Shown here piece after piece: positions 6,575 to 14,106 of a DNA stretch of 45,957 bases; the first letter of the stretch is position 1, and each line of letters opens with the position of its first letter. Source of the stretch: a virus; IMG/VR virus record IMGVR_UViG_3300013100_000004, positions 1 to 45,957 of that record. One strand, given 5' to 3'. A model generated the notes under the pieces. That model ran no database searches and had not been told where the DNA came from. It saw nothing but the letters and a program-made list of their open reading frames with translations. The position numbers and the translations under genes are program-made.

Positions 6575-7438
6575 ATGCCAATCGTACAAGTCACAGATGA
6601 AGAGTACCACAGCGGCGAAGGCGTATCGAAGACGAAGCTTCACAAGCTCATCACGAAGACGCCTTTCCATGCGCAGTTTGGAGCGCGCAAAGAGACGCAA
6701 GCTTTCACCATTGGCAAGGCCGCTCATTGCGCCATCCTGGAGCCAGAAGAACTGGAGCTGCGTTACACCAAAGGGCCGGACGCCCGTCGCAATTCCAACG
6801 AGTGGAAACACGCGGAAGACTTCGCCCGCCATGCCGGAACCACGCTACTAAAGCCGGATGATTACGACACGGCTTTGATGATCCGCGATCTGTCGGCAAC
6901 CGTGCCAGAGCTTGACCTTATGCGTGAAGGCGAGACCATCGTTGAAACGGCAGCCTATCACGTTGACGAAGAGACTGGCGTTCTCGTTAAGACAAAGCCG
7001 GACATCTTCAACGTCAAGCACGGCCTCATTGCCGACATCAAGAATATGGCCGACGCATCTCCGGCGGCCTTCATGAGAGACGTCGGCAAGTTCGGCTATC
7101 ACATGCAAGACGCATTGTATTCCGACGTATGGGAGAAGGGCAGCGGCTACACCGTGAACGGCTTCTTCTTTATCGCATTCGAGAAATCGAACCCGCCATT
7201 GGTTGCGGTCTACGAGCTGACGCCGGAAGCTGTTGCGGAAGGATACGCCATGTATCGCGCAGCCATGGCGAAATATGCCGAGTGTTTGAAGACCGACACA
7301 TGGCCCGGCTATGAAAGCGGCGTCCAGAAGATCGGACTTCGCTATTACGATTACAAGTATACCGAAGCGCCGAAGGGACAGCCGCAGGAGTACCGGGAAG
7401 ACGAGGCCGACCAGGAAGAAGAAGCCAGCGACGAATAA
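6575..7438 (+). CDS. RecE-like exonuclease, PDDEXK superfamily (287 aa)
   Basis: The sequence order fits the phage exodeoxyribonuclease VIII-like family: GKAAH at 47-51, acidic E124, K141-P-D143, then D154-I-K156 in IADIKN as the catalytic D-x-K pair, followed by Q178 in YHMQDALY. It would degrade one strand of double-stranded ends to make single strands for the RecT partner coded 29 bases downstream. The C-terminus is an acidic tail rich in E and D. Length is normal for the short phage RecE domain. Ribosome site AAGGAG with the CTACCACAA leader. Confidence 0.9.
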   Translation: MPIVQVTDEEYHSGEGVSKTKLHKLITKTPFHAQFGARKETQAFTIGKAAHCAILEPEELELRYTKGPDARRNSNEWKHAEDFARHAGTTLLKPDDYDTALMIRDLSATVPELDLMREGETIVETAAYHVDEETGVLVKTKPDIFNVKHGLIADIKNMADASPAAFMRDVGKFGYHMQDALYSDVWEKGSGYTVNGFFFIAFEKSNPPLVAVYELTPEAVAEGYAMYRAAMAKYAECLKTDTWPGYESGVQKIGLRYYDYKYTEAPKGQPQEYREDEADQEEEASDE

Positions 7439-7467
7439 TCGACGCGGCATAATCAAGAGGAAATCAA

Positions 7468-8556
7468 ATGAACCAGCTATCCACCCAGGCCCAGGCCAAA
7501 GAACGCAGCCAGAAGCTTGCCGAATTCCTCGACAACAAGGCCGACGACTTCAAATCGGTCATGGTCATTGAGCCGGGCCGCTTCATGCGCATGGTCAAGA
7601 ACTCCATTCTCCGCGATCCGCAGATTGCCGAGGCAACAACGCAGTCTGTCTTCCTGGAATGCATGAAGGCTGCGGCGGATGGCCTTGTTCTTGACGGCCG
7701 CGAAGCGACGTTGACCCGCTTCAAGACCAACAAGCGCATCAAGAAAGATGGCCGGTGGGTGGACAACTGGCAGACGGAAGTTGCCTATATTCCGATGGTT
7801 GCCGGTATCATGAAGCGCGTTCGCAACTCTGGAGAAATCCAGTCATGGCGCGTTGGCCTCGTCTATCAGAAGGAATACGAGACAGGGAAATTCAATTACG
7901 TCGCCGCGCCGGTCGAAGACATGCGGCACGAACCTATCATCGTCGGGGAGCGCGGCCCCGTCGTCGCTGCTTATTCGGCCGTGCGCCTCAAAGACGGATC
8001 TATCCATTACGAAGTCATGCGCCGCGATGAGCTGGACGCAATCAAGAACCGGACCAAGTCCAAAAAGACCATCACAGAGAACGGCCAGGACAAGACCGTT
8101 ATCACCGGTCCATGGGCGACCGACGAAGAAGAGATGTTCAAGAAGACGGTTATCCGTCGTCACTCCAAGCGATTGCCGGTATCGTCCGAGGTCATGGACG
8201 TGGCGCAGCGTATCGATGCGCTCTATGACCGCGACACTGACAGTTACGTTGTGGATGAAAGCAGCGTTCCGGAACCCAAGCCAGTCGCCTCCAGGCGGTC
8301 ATCCAGCGCGGCCGACCGTCTCCGGCAGGCACAGGCCGAGCGAGACGCCCAGGCGCGCAGAGAGGCCACGGACGTCGATCCTGATGACGTTGGGCAGGAC
8401 CAGGACGAAGACGGCGACCAGGACCAGGGCGAAGAAAGCCACGATCCGGATACCGGCGAAATCCTGGAAGGCGAAATCATCAAGCCTACCGAGGAGAAGA
8501 AGCCCACGGCCAGCAAGAAGAAAGAGCCGGAGATTAATCCGGACGATGAGTTCTAA
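7468..8556 (+). CDS. recT: RecT-family single-strand annealing protein (362 aa)
   Basis: Residues about 30-250 match the RecT annealing domain: ILRDPQIAEATTQSVFLECMKAAADGL near the N-terminus, then YIPMVAGIMKRVRNSG and a conserved KKTVIRRHSKRLP near 235. It coats and anneals single strands made by the upstream exonuclease. After the domain comes a long acidic, low-complexity tail (residues about 275-362) ending EINPDDEF. The PDDEF end is shared with the 298-residue protein of the replication operon and looks like an SSB-type acidic tip, which could dock host replication proteins. That last point is inference. Confidence 0.92.
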   Translation: MNQLSTQAQAKERSQKLAEFLDNKADDFKSVMVIEPGRFMRMVKNSILRDPQIAEATTQSVFLECMKAAADGLVLDGREATLTRFKTNKRIKKDGRWVDNWQTEVAYIPMVAGIMKRVRNSGEIQSWRVGLVYQKEYETGKFNYVAAPVEDMRHEPIIVGERGPVVAAYSAVRLKDGSIHYEVMRRDELDAIKNRTKSKKTITENGQDKTVITGPWATDEEEMFKKTVIRRHSKRLPVSSEVMDVAQRIDALYDRDTDSYVVDESSVPEPKPVASRRSSSAADRLRQAQAERDAQARREATDVDPDDVGQDQDEDGDQDQGEESHDPDTGEILEGEIIKPTEEKKPTASKKKEPEINPDDEF

Positions 8557-8659
8557 TCTGTCCGGTATGGCATAGTGCTGTCAGCCGGGTTGATCGCCGG
8601 ACTTCGAATGTGGGGCAGAACCACGCCGGACACCAAACCTTTAACCGGAGAACGTGACT

Positions 8660-9127
8660 ATGAAAAAAGAAATGACTTTCAGTTGGTGGGCAGGCCGTGA
8701 CGGCGAACACTACATCGTCAATGAGGACAGCCGCGAGGCCGTCATTGCCGCATACATTCGAGACTATGGAGACGAAGAAGGTTTCCATATTGTCGAGGCA
8801 TCTCAGGATGCAAAATTTAGCTATCCAAGCGCGGAAAGCATTTTTGAAATCTTCACCGGCTGCAACGAAGACCTCAGCGGCGAAGACGAATATTTTGCCG
8901 AGAACGTCACCCTTACGCCGGAGCATGACGCAGACCTTGAAAAATCATTCAAGGAAATGTTCTCATCCTGGATGGAGCGTAACGGGATAGAGCCGAACGT
9001 CTACACGTTCACTGCGGAAAGGAATAAGGAATTCATCCCAGGAACCCAACAAGACCCGGACGAAGCTCGCGAAGATCGGGATGAGCGCGAGCGTCTGGAA
9101 AAGGAAAACCCCGATGACGGAACATAA
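8660..9127 (+). CDS. Hypothetical acidic protein (155 aa)
   Basis: I do not recognise a family. The N-terminus (MTFSWWAGRDGEHYIVNEDS) is compact and mixed alpha/beta in look; the C-terminus is strongly charged (DEAREDRDERERLEKE). GGAG at 8647-8650 lies nine bases before the ATG at 8660. An in-frame GTG at 8654 is too close to that site. The last 14 bases overlap the start of the Acb2-like gene. Small acidic proteins next to anti-immunity genes are sometimes inhibitors or DNA mimics, but there is no direct sign of that here. Confidence 0.75.
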   Translation: MKKEMTFSWWAGRDGEHYIVNEDSREAVIAAYIRDYGDEEGFHIVEASQDAKFSYPSAESIFEIFTGCNEDLSGEDEYFAENVTLTPEHDADLEKSFKEMFSSWMERNGIEPNVYTFTAERNKEFIPGTQQDPDEAREDRDERERLEKENPDDGT

Positions 9128-9362
9128 CGGCCTACCAGTGGCAGGATACCGCAAGCAGAGCGAAAAGAACGTTGAGCTTGTGAATAAAGCCAAGGAGATC
9201 GAGGAGCGCGCTTTGCGCCACCTGGACGAACTGCGCAGCGGCGGCAGCGACTTTGACCAGCGTATGGTTTCACTCGCAGTCACCGGCATTCAGGAAGCTT
9301 TCATGTGGGCGAACCGCGCAGTATTTCAGCCGGATCGCGTGAAGCTTCCGGAAGACAAGTAA
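9114..9362 (+). CDS. acb2: Acb2-like anti-CBASS cyclic-nucleotide sponge (82 aa)
   Basis: Length and sequence pattern fit the Acb2/Tad1 helical-hairpin family: an N-terminal GYRKQSE segment, a first helix ELVNKAKEIEERALRHLDEL (residues about 20-39), a short turn with FDQR, and a second helix running through GIQEAFMWANRAVFQP (about 58-73). Known Acb2 proteins form hexamers that bind cyclic di- and trinucleotides and so block CBASS signalling in the cytoplasm. The start at 9114 has AAGGA eight bases upstream and lies inside the previous gene. Recognition is from memory of the family pattern, not from a search. The alternative is another small helical phage protein. Confidence 0.72.
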   Translation: MTEHNGLPVAGYRKQSEKNVELVNKAKEIEERALRHLDELRSGGSDFDQRMVSLAVTGIQEAFMWANRAVFQPDRVKLPEDK

Positions 9363-9464
9363 CACCACGCCGGGAGACGTTCCGCGACCACAGTTCGGCG
9401 TTAAGCTAAAGGCGGATGGCAGTCGGGAAAGACCGGCATCAATCAAACCCCAGGAGAACACACC

Positions 9465-9935
9465 ATGACAAACAGAAAGCCACTCACGGAAACCACGCGC
9501 GTCACGATCAGCATTGACGGCGGCCCTTACACTTCATCAAGGGGCGCGATCATTGCCCAGGTTGTTCAAGCTATTCTTAGCCACGGCTATCTTGCCGCAC
9601 AGGTGACAGAGCTTGACCGCAACGACGAAGCGGCGGCCATCACGCTCGAAAACAAAGACGTCGTTTATGACGACAACGGAATGATCGTCTACGAAAAGGA
9701 AGCCGAGGGCGGCGCAGAAACAGCAGGGCCAGGACCGGCCGTCTCCGACGTCCTGAAAGCCATGGCGCCGGAGCCGGAACCCACCGAAGCGACCGGCGAG
9801 GCCGATGACTGCGATTGCCCGGCCTGCCAAATCCGCCGCATGATCGAGGCCCAACAGGGCAAGCAGGACACGGCCGAGGGCGAGCCTCGCGTTCGCTTCT
9901 ATCTCGCCACCCGCTACGGCCTCTTGCCGTTCTAA
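9465..9935 (+). CDS. Hypothetical protein with Cys cluster (156 aa)
   Basis: No family is recognised. Residues about 10-65 look like a compact alpha/beta domain (TISIDGGPYTSSRGAIIAQV and following). An acidic Pro/Glu-rich linker follows, then a DCDCPAC cluster near residue 117 that may bind metal. It ends in YGLLPF. The ribosome site AGGAGAACACACC precedes the ATG. About 100 bases with no gene separate it from the Acb2-like gene. Confidence 0.72.
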   Translation: MTNRKPLTETTRVTISIDGGPYTSSRGAIIAQVVQAILSHGYLAAQVTELDRNDEAAAITLENKDVVYDDNGMIVYEKEAEGGAETAGPGPAVSDVLKAMAPEPEPTEATGEADDCDCPACQIRRMIEAQQGKQDTAEGEPRVRFYLATRYGLLPF

Positions 9936-10000
9936 CCCTTCCACCCCAAGCCGACAGGCTACCACCTCAAAATCCAACGCCAGCACAAAGGAAAAATTCC

Positions 10001-10426
10001 ATGGCACCTCGCAAGACAGCAACCGCAACTCCAGCTCCAGCAGCGCCCGCCGCCGTCCCGATGACGACGCTTTCCGGCTTTGCCGTCTCGGTTCTGGCCT
10101 TCATCCCGATTGATAAGAAAGACCTGCGCAAACAGGCCGAAATTCCGATGCTCCTCCTGGATATCCAGGAAGGCAAGAAGACAATCGCCGACCTTGCGCC
10201 TCACCTGAAAAATCTGGAATTCCGTCAGCAGCACATCAACAAGCGCTTCACCGCCGAGGAAGCCGCGCAGCTCATGGGAACCGCTCCGGCGTCGCTCGAC
10301 CTGGATGGCGATAAGGACCAGACGCACACGCCGGAGAACACTGACATCGACAGCGACGGCAACCTTGAAGGCGAGCAGGACGGCGGCGTTGACTACGCCG
10401 ACGAAGGCGACAACTCGGAAGATTGA
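10001..10426 (+). CDS. Hypothetical acidic-tailed protein (141 aa)
   Basis: An Ala/Pro-rich start (residues 1-20) is followed by a helical core (about 25-95, with DKKDLRKQAEIPMLLLDIQE and HLKNLEFRQQHINKRFTAEE) and a very acidic tail (95-141) rich in D, E and G. The core is reminiscent of small phage coiled or DNA-associated proteins, but I cannot name it. The ATG at 10001 has an AAAGGA ribosome site; the frame is open further upstream, but those starts overlap the previous gene and lack a site. Confidence 0.75.
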   Translation: MAPRKTATATPAPAAPAAVPMTTLSGFAVSVLAFIPIDKKDLRKQAEIPMLLLDIQEGKKTIADLAPHLKNLEFRQQHINKRFTAEEAAQLMGTAPASLDLDGDKDQTHTPENTDIDSDGNLEGEQDGGVDYADEGDNSED

Positions 10427-10433
10427 TTTCATC

Positions 10434-10616
10434 TTGCAGTCGTGTACTATTGGAAGGCCGGTCAAGGTTGATACCGATATCTTAAACGCCACTATCGAGC
10501 GCGAAGAGGCCGAGCGGCAAGAGGTGACGGAAATAGTTGAAGCCATTGGCGATAACTACGATGAAATCCAAAGCCTTCTGATTTCACACGGTTATATCCA
10601 ACGCGGCGAATTCTAA
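10434..10616 (+). CDS. Small hypothetical protein, non-ATG start (about 60 aa)
   Basis: The C-terminal 45 residues (ILNATIEREEAERQEVTEIV and following, ending HGYIQRGEF) look like a normal helical protein, but there is no ATG in frame after the previous gene. A TTG at 10434 or an ATT at 10422 overlapping the upstream stop are possible starts. Another option is a +1 shift from the preceding gene that would fuse this as an extension. It is the last gene before a strong terminator. Confidence 0.5.
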   Translation: MQSCTIGRPVKVDTDILNATIEREEAERQEVTEIVEAIGDNYDEIQSLLISHGYIQRGEF

Positions 10617-10622
10617 TGGAAA

Positions 10623-10652
10623 GGGCGGCGCTACAAACGCCGCCCTCTTTTT
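10623..10652 (+). terminator. Terminator between the rightward recombination operon and the leftward late operon
   Basis: Perfect 8-bp stem GGGCGGCG / CGCCGCCC (10623-10630, 10638-10645) with a 7-base loop, followed by TCTTTTT on the plus strand. On the minus strand the stem is followed by only CTTTCC, so it may stop leftward transcripts weakly too. Confidence 0.9.
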
Positions 10653-10660
10653 ATTTACCG

Positions 10661-11701
10661 TCAAGCAGCCATGGCCGCAACAACATCATTCTTGTTCGCC
10701 GCAGCAATGGCATCATGAACAACGTCCTTGTAATGAGTGCCATCAGTATAATAAGTAGTGTCGGCCGTGTTACCGTTGGCGATATTTATATAAGAAACTT
10801 TAGCTTCGCTATCGAAAAGGTACGATCTGTTAAAGCCAAGCTTGTCAAAGTTATTGCGCCATAAACCATTAAGCGTGTTTATGCGAGCGTTAAGGGCCGC
10901 ATTCTCACTCCTCTTCGGGTGTGTCTCAAAGGCAATCTTTTGATTGACGCCATGTTCCGCTTTGAACTCCACTAGACGCGGAACAATACGATTTGCCCAC
11001 AAGTCTTCCGGGGAGATGGCGTCATAGGGAAGATCGTTAGTCAGTCGGTAAATAAATAGCGTGTTTCCGATGAGAGAAAGCGTCTTTGTTCTTTGCTGAA
11101 AAGCCAAGTCTTCACGGAAAGGATAGTCTACCTCTTGGCTGTTCGCCGGGTTGGTATTCCCCCATGAACTTCCTCCTAGCGACATGTTGAAGAGGTAATA
11201 ATCCTCGCTCAAACCTTCGGTGTATGTGGTGTCATTCCATTTAAGAGTGTTGCCCGCAATGGAATTGATTAGCTTAGCAATCCATACGCTTCGAGTGTCG
11301 CCGGTAGACGTACCAAGACCAAAACCCAAACTATCTTCGCGGAAGAAAATGGATTTCTTCAATGGGTGCGGCTGACCGATAAGACTTAAACTTCCGCGAA
11401 CCCATCCAATCGGCATTACCGAAACAACAGTTGCCATTTCGTTTGCGCTCAACTCCCCACTAATTGCAGAGTAATGAAGGTCAGGAACACGAACCCATAC
11501 ATTGGTATCCGCAGCAATACCCATTTCAAAAAGATAACGAGTGCCGCCCATGGGGTAGCCGAATTTTTTTGAAAACCATCTATGGGTTAGGTTTGCGGGA
11601 GACACCTCGCGAGCGTCGCCCGACGTGCGGGCTGATCCTCCACCATAAGCGGGCCTAAGAATGCTGTCAGGACGGAACCACTTGCCAGTTTCTGCACCCA
11701 T
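10661..11701 (-). CDS. SGNH-hydrolase-type tail or receptor-binding protein (346 aa)
   Basis: The four SGNH blocks can be read in order: EDSLGFG with Ser124 (the usual GDS is EDS here), block II Gly at 176-177 in NMSLGGSS, Asn222 in LTND, and Asp320/His323 in DGTH. Such domains deacetylate or de-esterify sugars. In phage tails they trim surface polysaccharide during adsorption. The first 100 residues look like a beta-rich particle-binding or carbohydrate-binding part. It is the last gene of the late operon. Its ATG overlaps the upstream stop (TAATG), so it is coupled to the lectin-like gene before it. Confidence 0.72.
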   Translation of the reverse strand: MGAETGKWFRPDSILRPAYGGGSARTSGDAREVSPANLTHRWFSKKFGYPMGGTRYLFEMGIAADTNVWVRVPDLHYSAISGELSANEMATVVSVMPIGWVRGSLSLIGQPHPLKKSIFFREDSLGFGLGTSTGDTRSVWIAKLINSIAGNTLKWNDTTYTEGLSEDYYLFNMSLGGSSWGNTNPANSQEVDYPFREDLAFQQRTKTLSLIGNTLFIYRLTNDLPYDAISPEDLWANRIVPRLVEFKAEHGVNQKIAFETHPKRSENAALNARINTLNGLWRNNFDKLGFNRSYLFDSEAKVSYINIANGNTADTTYYTDGTHYKDVVHDAIAAANKNDVVAAMAA

Positions 11702-12549
11702 TATGCCGCCGCCTTTGCTGTCACGTAAGCGCTAACGCTAGCCTGAATTTCAGGAGTTGGTACGCCGTCATGAAAAATGGTTTGATAGATCGTTCCGTTG
11801 AAGGATTTTCCAAGCGTCGATTGATTGCCGAAAATCCATTGCATGGGATCGGTCGCCGGGAATGCAGACCAAGGCCCGGTTTCCGATCCCGCAACGATTG
11901 CTTGAACAACGCTTCCGATCTTGATGTACATCGTGTCAGTTACGAATTCCCATAGGTACTCGATACCGATTTTGTTGCCAAATGTGATTTGCGATGATGT
12001 GTTGCCGATGGCGTTGACCGTGGCATTATCGGTCGTGTTACCTTTCAACATCAAGTTTCGCGATGAGGTCACATAACATTGACCGCGAGAAGCGGCGGAA
12101 CTGACCGCCCTAGAAATCTCCATCAACCATATGTCTCCGGTCTCCGGCTTAATTACCCCCGCAAAATACCAGCCGTTCCCGCCGTTGGTAACTTTCGGGC
12201 GACGACCAGAACTGAAAGGCGCAAACCCAACATCGTTTGGAGCGCTACCAATGCCCATGACGCGGTTAGTTTGAAGGTTCCCATGCCCCCCGCCGTCTAG
12301 CGTCTTTAAAAATTGCTGCGCTTTGTTTGGCTGGCAAAGGTCTTCCGCGCCGTTTTTTCTTATCCGCTCACGGATAACGGCAAGAGTTGGCGTTCCAAGG
12401 TTGTCAACAAGGTTGTCATTCGCCCCCCAATCATGCCAGAACTGTTTTACTGGATCATAACTAAAAGGGATTATTTCGGCAGACTTGCCCCCGCCCTTCG
12501 CAAGTCTGCCCCCCATTTTTCTCGCTACCGAATAAGCTAGCCCTGCCAT
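11701..12549 (-). CDS. Probable receptor-binding tail protein with LamG/concanavalin-like fold (282 aa)
   Basis: The first 30 residues are glycine-rich (MAGLAYSVARKMGGRLAKGG). The rest is beta-rich with Gly/Asn/Trp spacing, and it ends in a motif typical of jelly-roll lectin domains: a FNGTIYQTIFHDG strand followed by a last helix TPEIQASVSAYVTAKAAA. It should bind host-surface sugars. The open frame extends upstream to 12822, but that part overlaps the next gene; the ATG at 12549 sits one base after that gene's stop. The fold call is from pattern only. Confidence 0.65.
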   Translation of the reverse strand: MAGLAYSVARKMGGRLAKGGGKSAEIIPFSYDPVKQFWHDWGANDNLVDNLGTPTLAVIRERIRKNGAEDLCQPNKAQQFLKTLDGGGHGNLQTNRVMGIGSAPNDVGFAPFSSGRRPKVTNGGNGWYFAGVIKPETGDIWLMEISRAVSSAASRGQCYVTSSRNLMLKGNTTDNATVNAIGNTSSQITFGNKIGIEYLWEFVTDTMYIKIGSVVQAIVAGSETGPWSAFPATDPMQWIFGNQSTLGKSFNGTIYQTIFHDGVPTPEIQASVSAYVTAKAAA

Positions 12550-12550
12550 A

Positions 12551-12844
12551 TTACGCACCCGCTGTTGCAAGAGAAGCGAAGAGCGCGACGCCAGCACCGC
12601 CGGTAACTCGCGCACGAAACTTGCCCGCCGGAAGATCGACCAAGACCGCTTTCGCCGCAGTGAATGCCAGCGTTCCGGCACTATCCTCGATAGCGATCCA
12701 GGTGGCTCCATCCGGACCCATGATGTCCAGGCCAACAGTAGCGCCGCCAAACGTACCGGCAACAGCAAAGCAGTATCGCCCAGGATTTTGAATGTTTGCG
12801 TCAAGGCCAGTGGCACTGGCATTGGAAAGAAGATCGAGCTTCAT
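12551..12844 (-). CDS. Small beta-rich structural protein (97 aa)
   Basis: A small Gly/Ala/Val-rich protein with alternating strands (YCFAVAGTFGGATVGLDI, then GATWIAIEDSAGTLAFTAAK), like small phage tail or decoration proteins with one beta-sandwich. It contains a single Cys. It is first in the cluster of three receptor-binding-region genes, just downstream of the divergent zinc-finger gene, and is followed one base later by the lectin-like gene. A structural role is likely from context. Confidence 0.7.
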   Translation of the reverse strand: MKLDLLSNASATGLDANIQNPGRYCFAVAGTFGGATVGLDIMGPDGATWIAIEDSAGTLAFTAAKAVLVDLPAGKFRARVTGGAGVALFASLATAGA

Positions 12845-12900
12845 AGGAAATCCTCTGGTTGAGTTTGAAGGAAATTACTGTAAGTCATCCATGATTTCAA

Positions 12901-12929
12901 TTGCCATCCACCTGATGATGAATTATAGC
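12901..12929 (+). promoter_or_regulatory. Sigma-70-like promoter for the inserted zinc-finger gene
   Basis: TTGCCA at 12901-12906, exactly 17 bases, then TATAGC at 12924-12929. It reads rightward into the 12976 gene, against the surrounding late operon. This gives the gene independent transcription, as expected for a moron. Confidence 0.7.
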
Positions 12930-12975
12930 AAGTGACTAGACACTTCCCCTCTCTACCACCATGAGGAACCGGACA

Positions 12976-13335
12976 ATGGCACTAACGTACAAGTCACGCG
13001 AATGCAACGAATGCGGCTCTAGCTATCAGCCACGCCGCTGCGATGAATTCTTTTGTTCTACGCCTTGCCGCAAGGCGTTTGACAATCGCGCCATGGTGCG
13101 CGGCCGTGAGCTTTATCACCTCTTCATGGTCATGCGCTATGAGCGCGGCACGGCGAAGCTCTTAGGGATATGGGCCATCATGTGCCGCATGGCGACGGCC
13201 TGGAGGGAGGAGGACAACCTTGAGCGAAGCGGCCGGAAAAGCTGGCAGGCTCCAACAAAGGTTGTCTCAAAGCTTCCTGTTACGATATCGGCCAAAGATG
13301 TCTACAAAGGCAACATGAAAATAGGGCGGTCTTAA
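12976..13335 (+). CDS. Zinc-finger moron protein (119 aa)
   Basis: Cysteines C10, C13, C22, C27 and C31 (patterns CNECG and FCSTPCRKAF) make a treble-clef-like zinc site near the N-terminus. Beyond it is VRGRELYHLF, then a helical basic region. I recall similar small proteins in proteobacterial prophages, without known function. It is the only rightward gene in a 29-kb leftward block, and it has its own promoter and terminator. The ATG at 12961 is in frame, but the ATG at 12976 has AGGA upstream and is preferred. Its product could act on host chromatin or transcription. Confidence 0.75.
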   Translation: MALTYKSRECNECGSSYQPRRCDEFFCSTPCRKAFDNRAMVRGRELYHLFMVMRYERGTAKLLGIWAIMCRMATAWREEDNLERSGRKSWQAPTKVVSKLPVTISAKDVYKGNMKIGRS

Positions 13336-13341
13336 CCGCCC
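13324..13341. terminator. Bidirectional terminator shared by two converging genes
   Basis: Stem GGGCGGT / ACCGCCC (13324-13330, 13335-13341) with a 4-base loop. It overlaps the stop codons of both the rightward zinc-finger gene and the leftward coiled-coil gene. The minus strand has TATTTT after the stem and the plus strand has TGCTTCTTC, so the leftward direction is stronger. Confidence 0.75.
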
Positions 13342-13784
13342 TGCTTCTTCTCGATACGCGAGAGAATTTCTTTCATGACCTGCATATTGCCACTGATTTC
13401 GCCAAGCGTCTTGTTCGTCGCCGTGGCATTCTGTTCTACGGAATTCAAACCTTTTTCCATGGTGGCAAGACGTTGCTCTAGAGTGTCGTCCTTGCGAGCG
13501 CCCTCCTGTTGCCGTTGCTCCAGGACATTTAGGCGAGTGTTAACCGCGCCCTGGACTTCCTTCGTGTCGGCGAGACGGTCCCGATGGTAGCTGTCATGAT
13601 TGGTTTGCCACATAGTGGTGTTGTTGCGGATCGTGACAATATCCGTCTCGACCGTAGTTTTCCAAGAGCCGATATACATCAGCGTCCCGATGAAGCCAAA
13701 GCCGATCATTGCGAAATTGATGAGCGAACCAAACCGCCGGAATGTTTCTTCCACTTGCCGCCCTGCCTGTCCTGCCTGCGTCAT
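13332..13784 (-). CDS. Membrane-anchored coiled-coil protein, candidate inner-membrane spanin (150 aa)
   Basis: One transmembrane helix (about 19-40, with INFAMIGFGFIGTLMYIG) follows a short charged N-terminus. A long coiled coil runs over residues 70-145, with repeated LEQR and MEK steps. This is the shape of an i-spanin (N-in, C-out), and the gene lies right after the lysis genes with a lipoprotein gene nearby. It is isolated between two terminators, at 13827-13849 and 13324-13341, so it may be expressed at a different level. It may instead be a non-lysis envelope protein; no i-spanin family motif is recognised. Confidence 0.68.
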   Translation of the reverse strand: MTQAGQAGRQVEETFRRFGSLINFAMIGFGFIGTLMYIGSWKTTVETDIVTIRNNTTMWQTNHDSYHRDRLADTKEVQGAVNTRLNVLEQRQQEGARKDDTLEQRLATMEKGLNSVEQNATATNKTLGEISGNMQVMKEILSRIEKKQGG

Positions 13785-13826
13785 AACATTACCCTCAGTT
13801 GCGGAAGCTCCGCAATCAACAGAAAA

Positions 13827-13849
13827 GCGGGCCGATAGTTCCGGCCCGC
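13827..13849 (-). terminator. Terminator after the holin-like gene
   Basis: Stem GCGGGCC / GGCCCGC (13827-13833, 13843-13849), 9-base loop, followed on the minus strand by TTTTC. It lies between the 77-residue holin-like gene and the coiled-coil gene, and should reduce read-through of the late operon at that point. Confidence 0.82.
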
Positions 13850-13857
13850 CTTTACAT

Positions 13858-14091
13858 TCATGTACCGGCTGGCTTGTTGGCCGGGAAGGCGTAGACGAAA
13901 GCGCTATTAAAGAGGGCCATCATCCAAGCGGTCATTTCTGCCTGACTGATCGTGCCGAGGATCGTGCAGGCTTCCACGCCGTCAACCAAGTTGCAGGTTG
14001 CGATTGCGGGCCAGTTGGTCGCGATGTAGGCGAGAACGATGGCAACCAAGTTGCCGACGATAGCGCCGATAAGTTTACTGTACTTTCCCAT
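13858..14091 (-). CDS. Holin-like membrane protein (77 aa)
   Basis: Two hydrophobic helices (about 7-25, AIVGNLVAIVLAYIATNW, and 52-70, MTAWMMALFNSAFVYAF), a short N-terminus and a polar middle with two Cys. Size and position beside an endolysin fit a class II holin that opens the inner membrane at lysis. GGAG ribosome site. The alternative is another small phage membrane protein. Confidence 0.68.
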   Translation of the reverse strand: MGKYSKLIGAIVGNLVAIVLAYIATNWPAIATCNLVDGVEACTILGTISQAEMTAWMMALFNSAFVYAFPANKPAGT

Positions 14092-14106
14092 TTCGTTTTA
14101 CTCCTG

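Noticed and set aside
8608-8703. A 31-codon frame overlapping the start of the 155-residue gene
   Set aside because: No ribosome site and it runs through the start of a better-supported gene.
12551-12822. N-terminal extension of the lectin-like gene up to 12822
   Set aside because: It is the shadow of the 97-residue gene; the start at 12549 directly follows that gene's stop.
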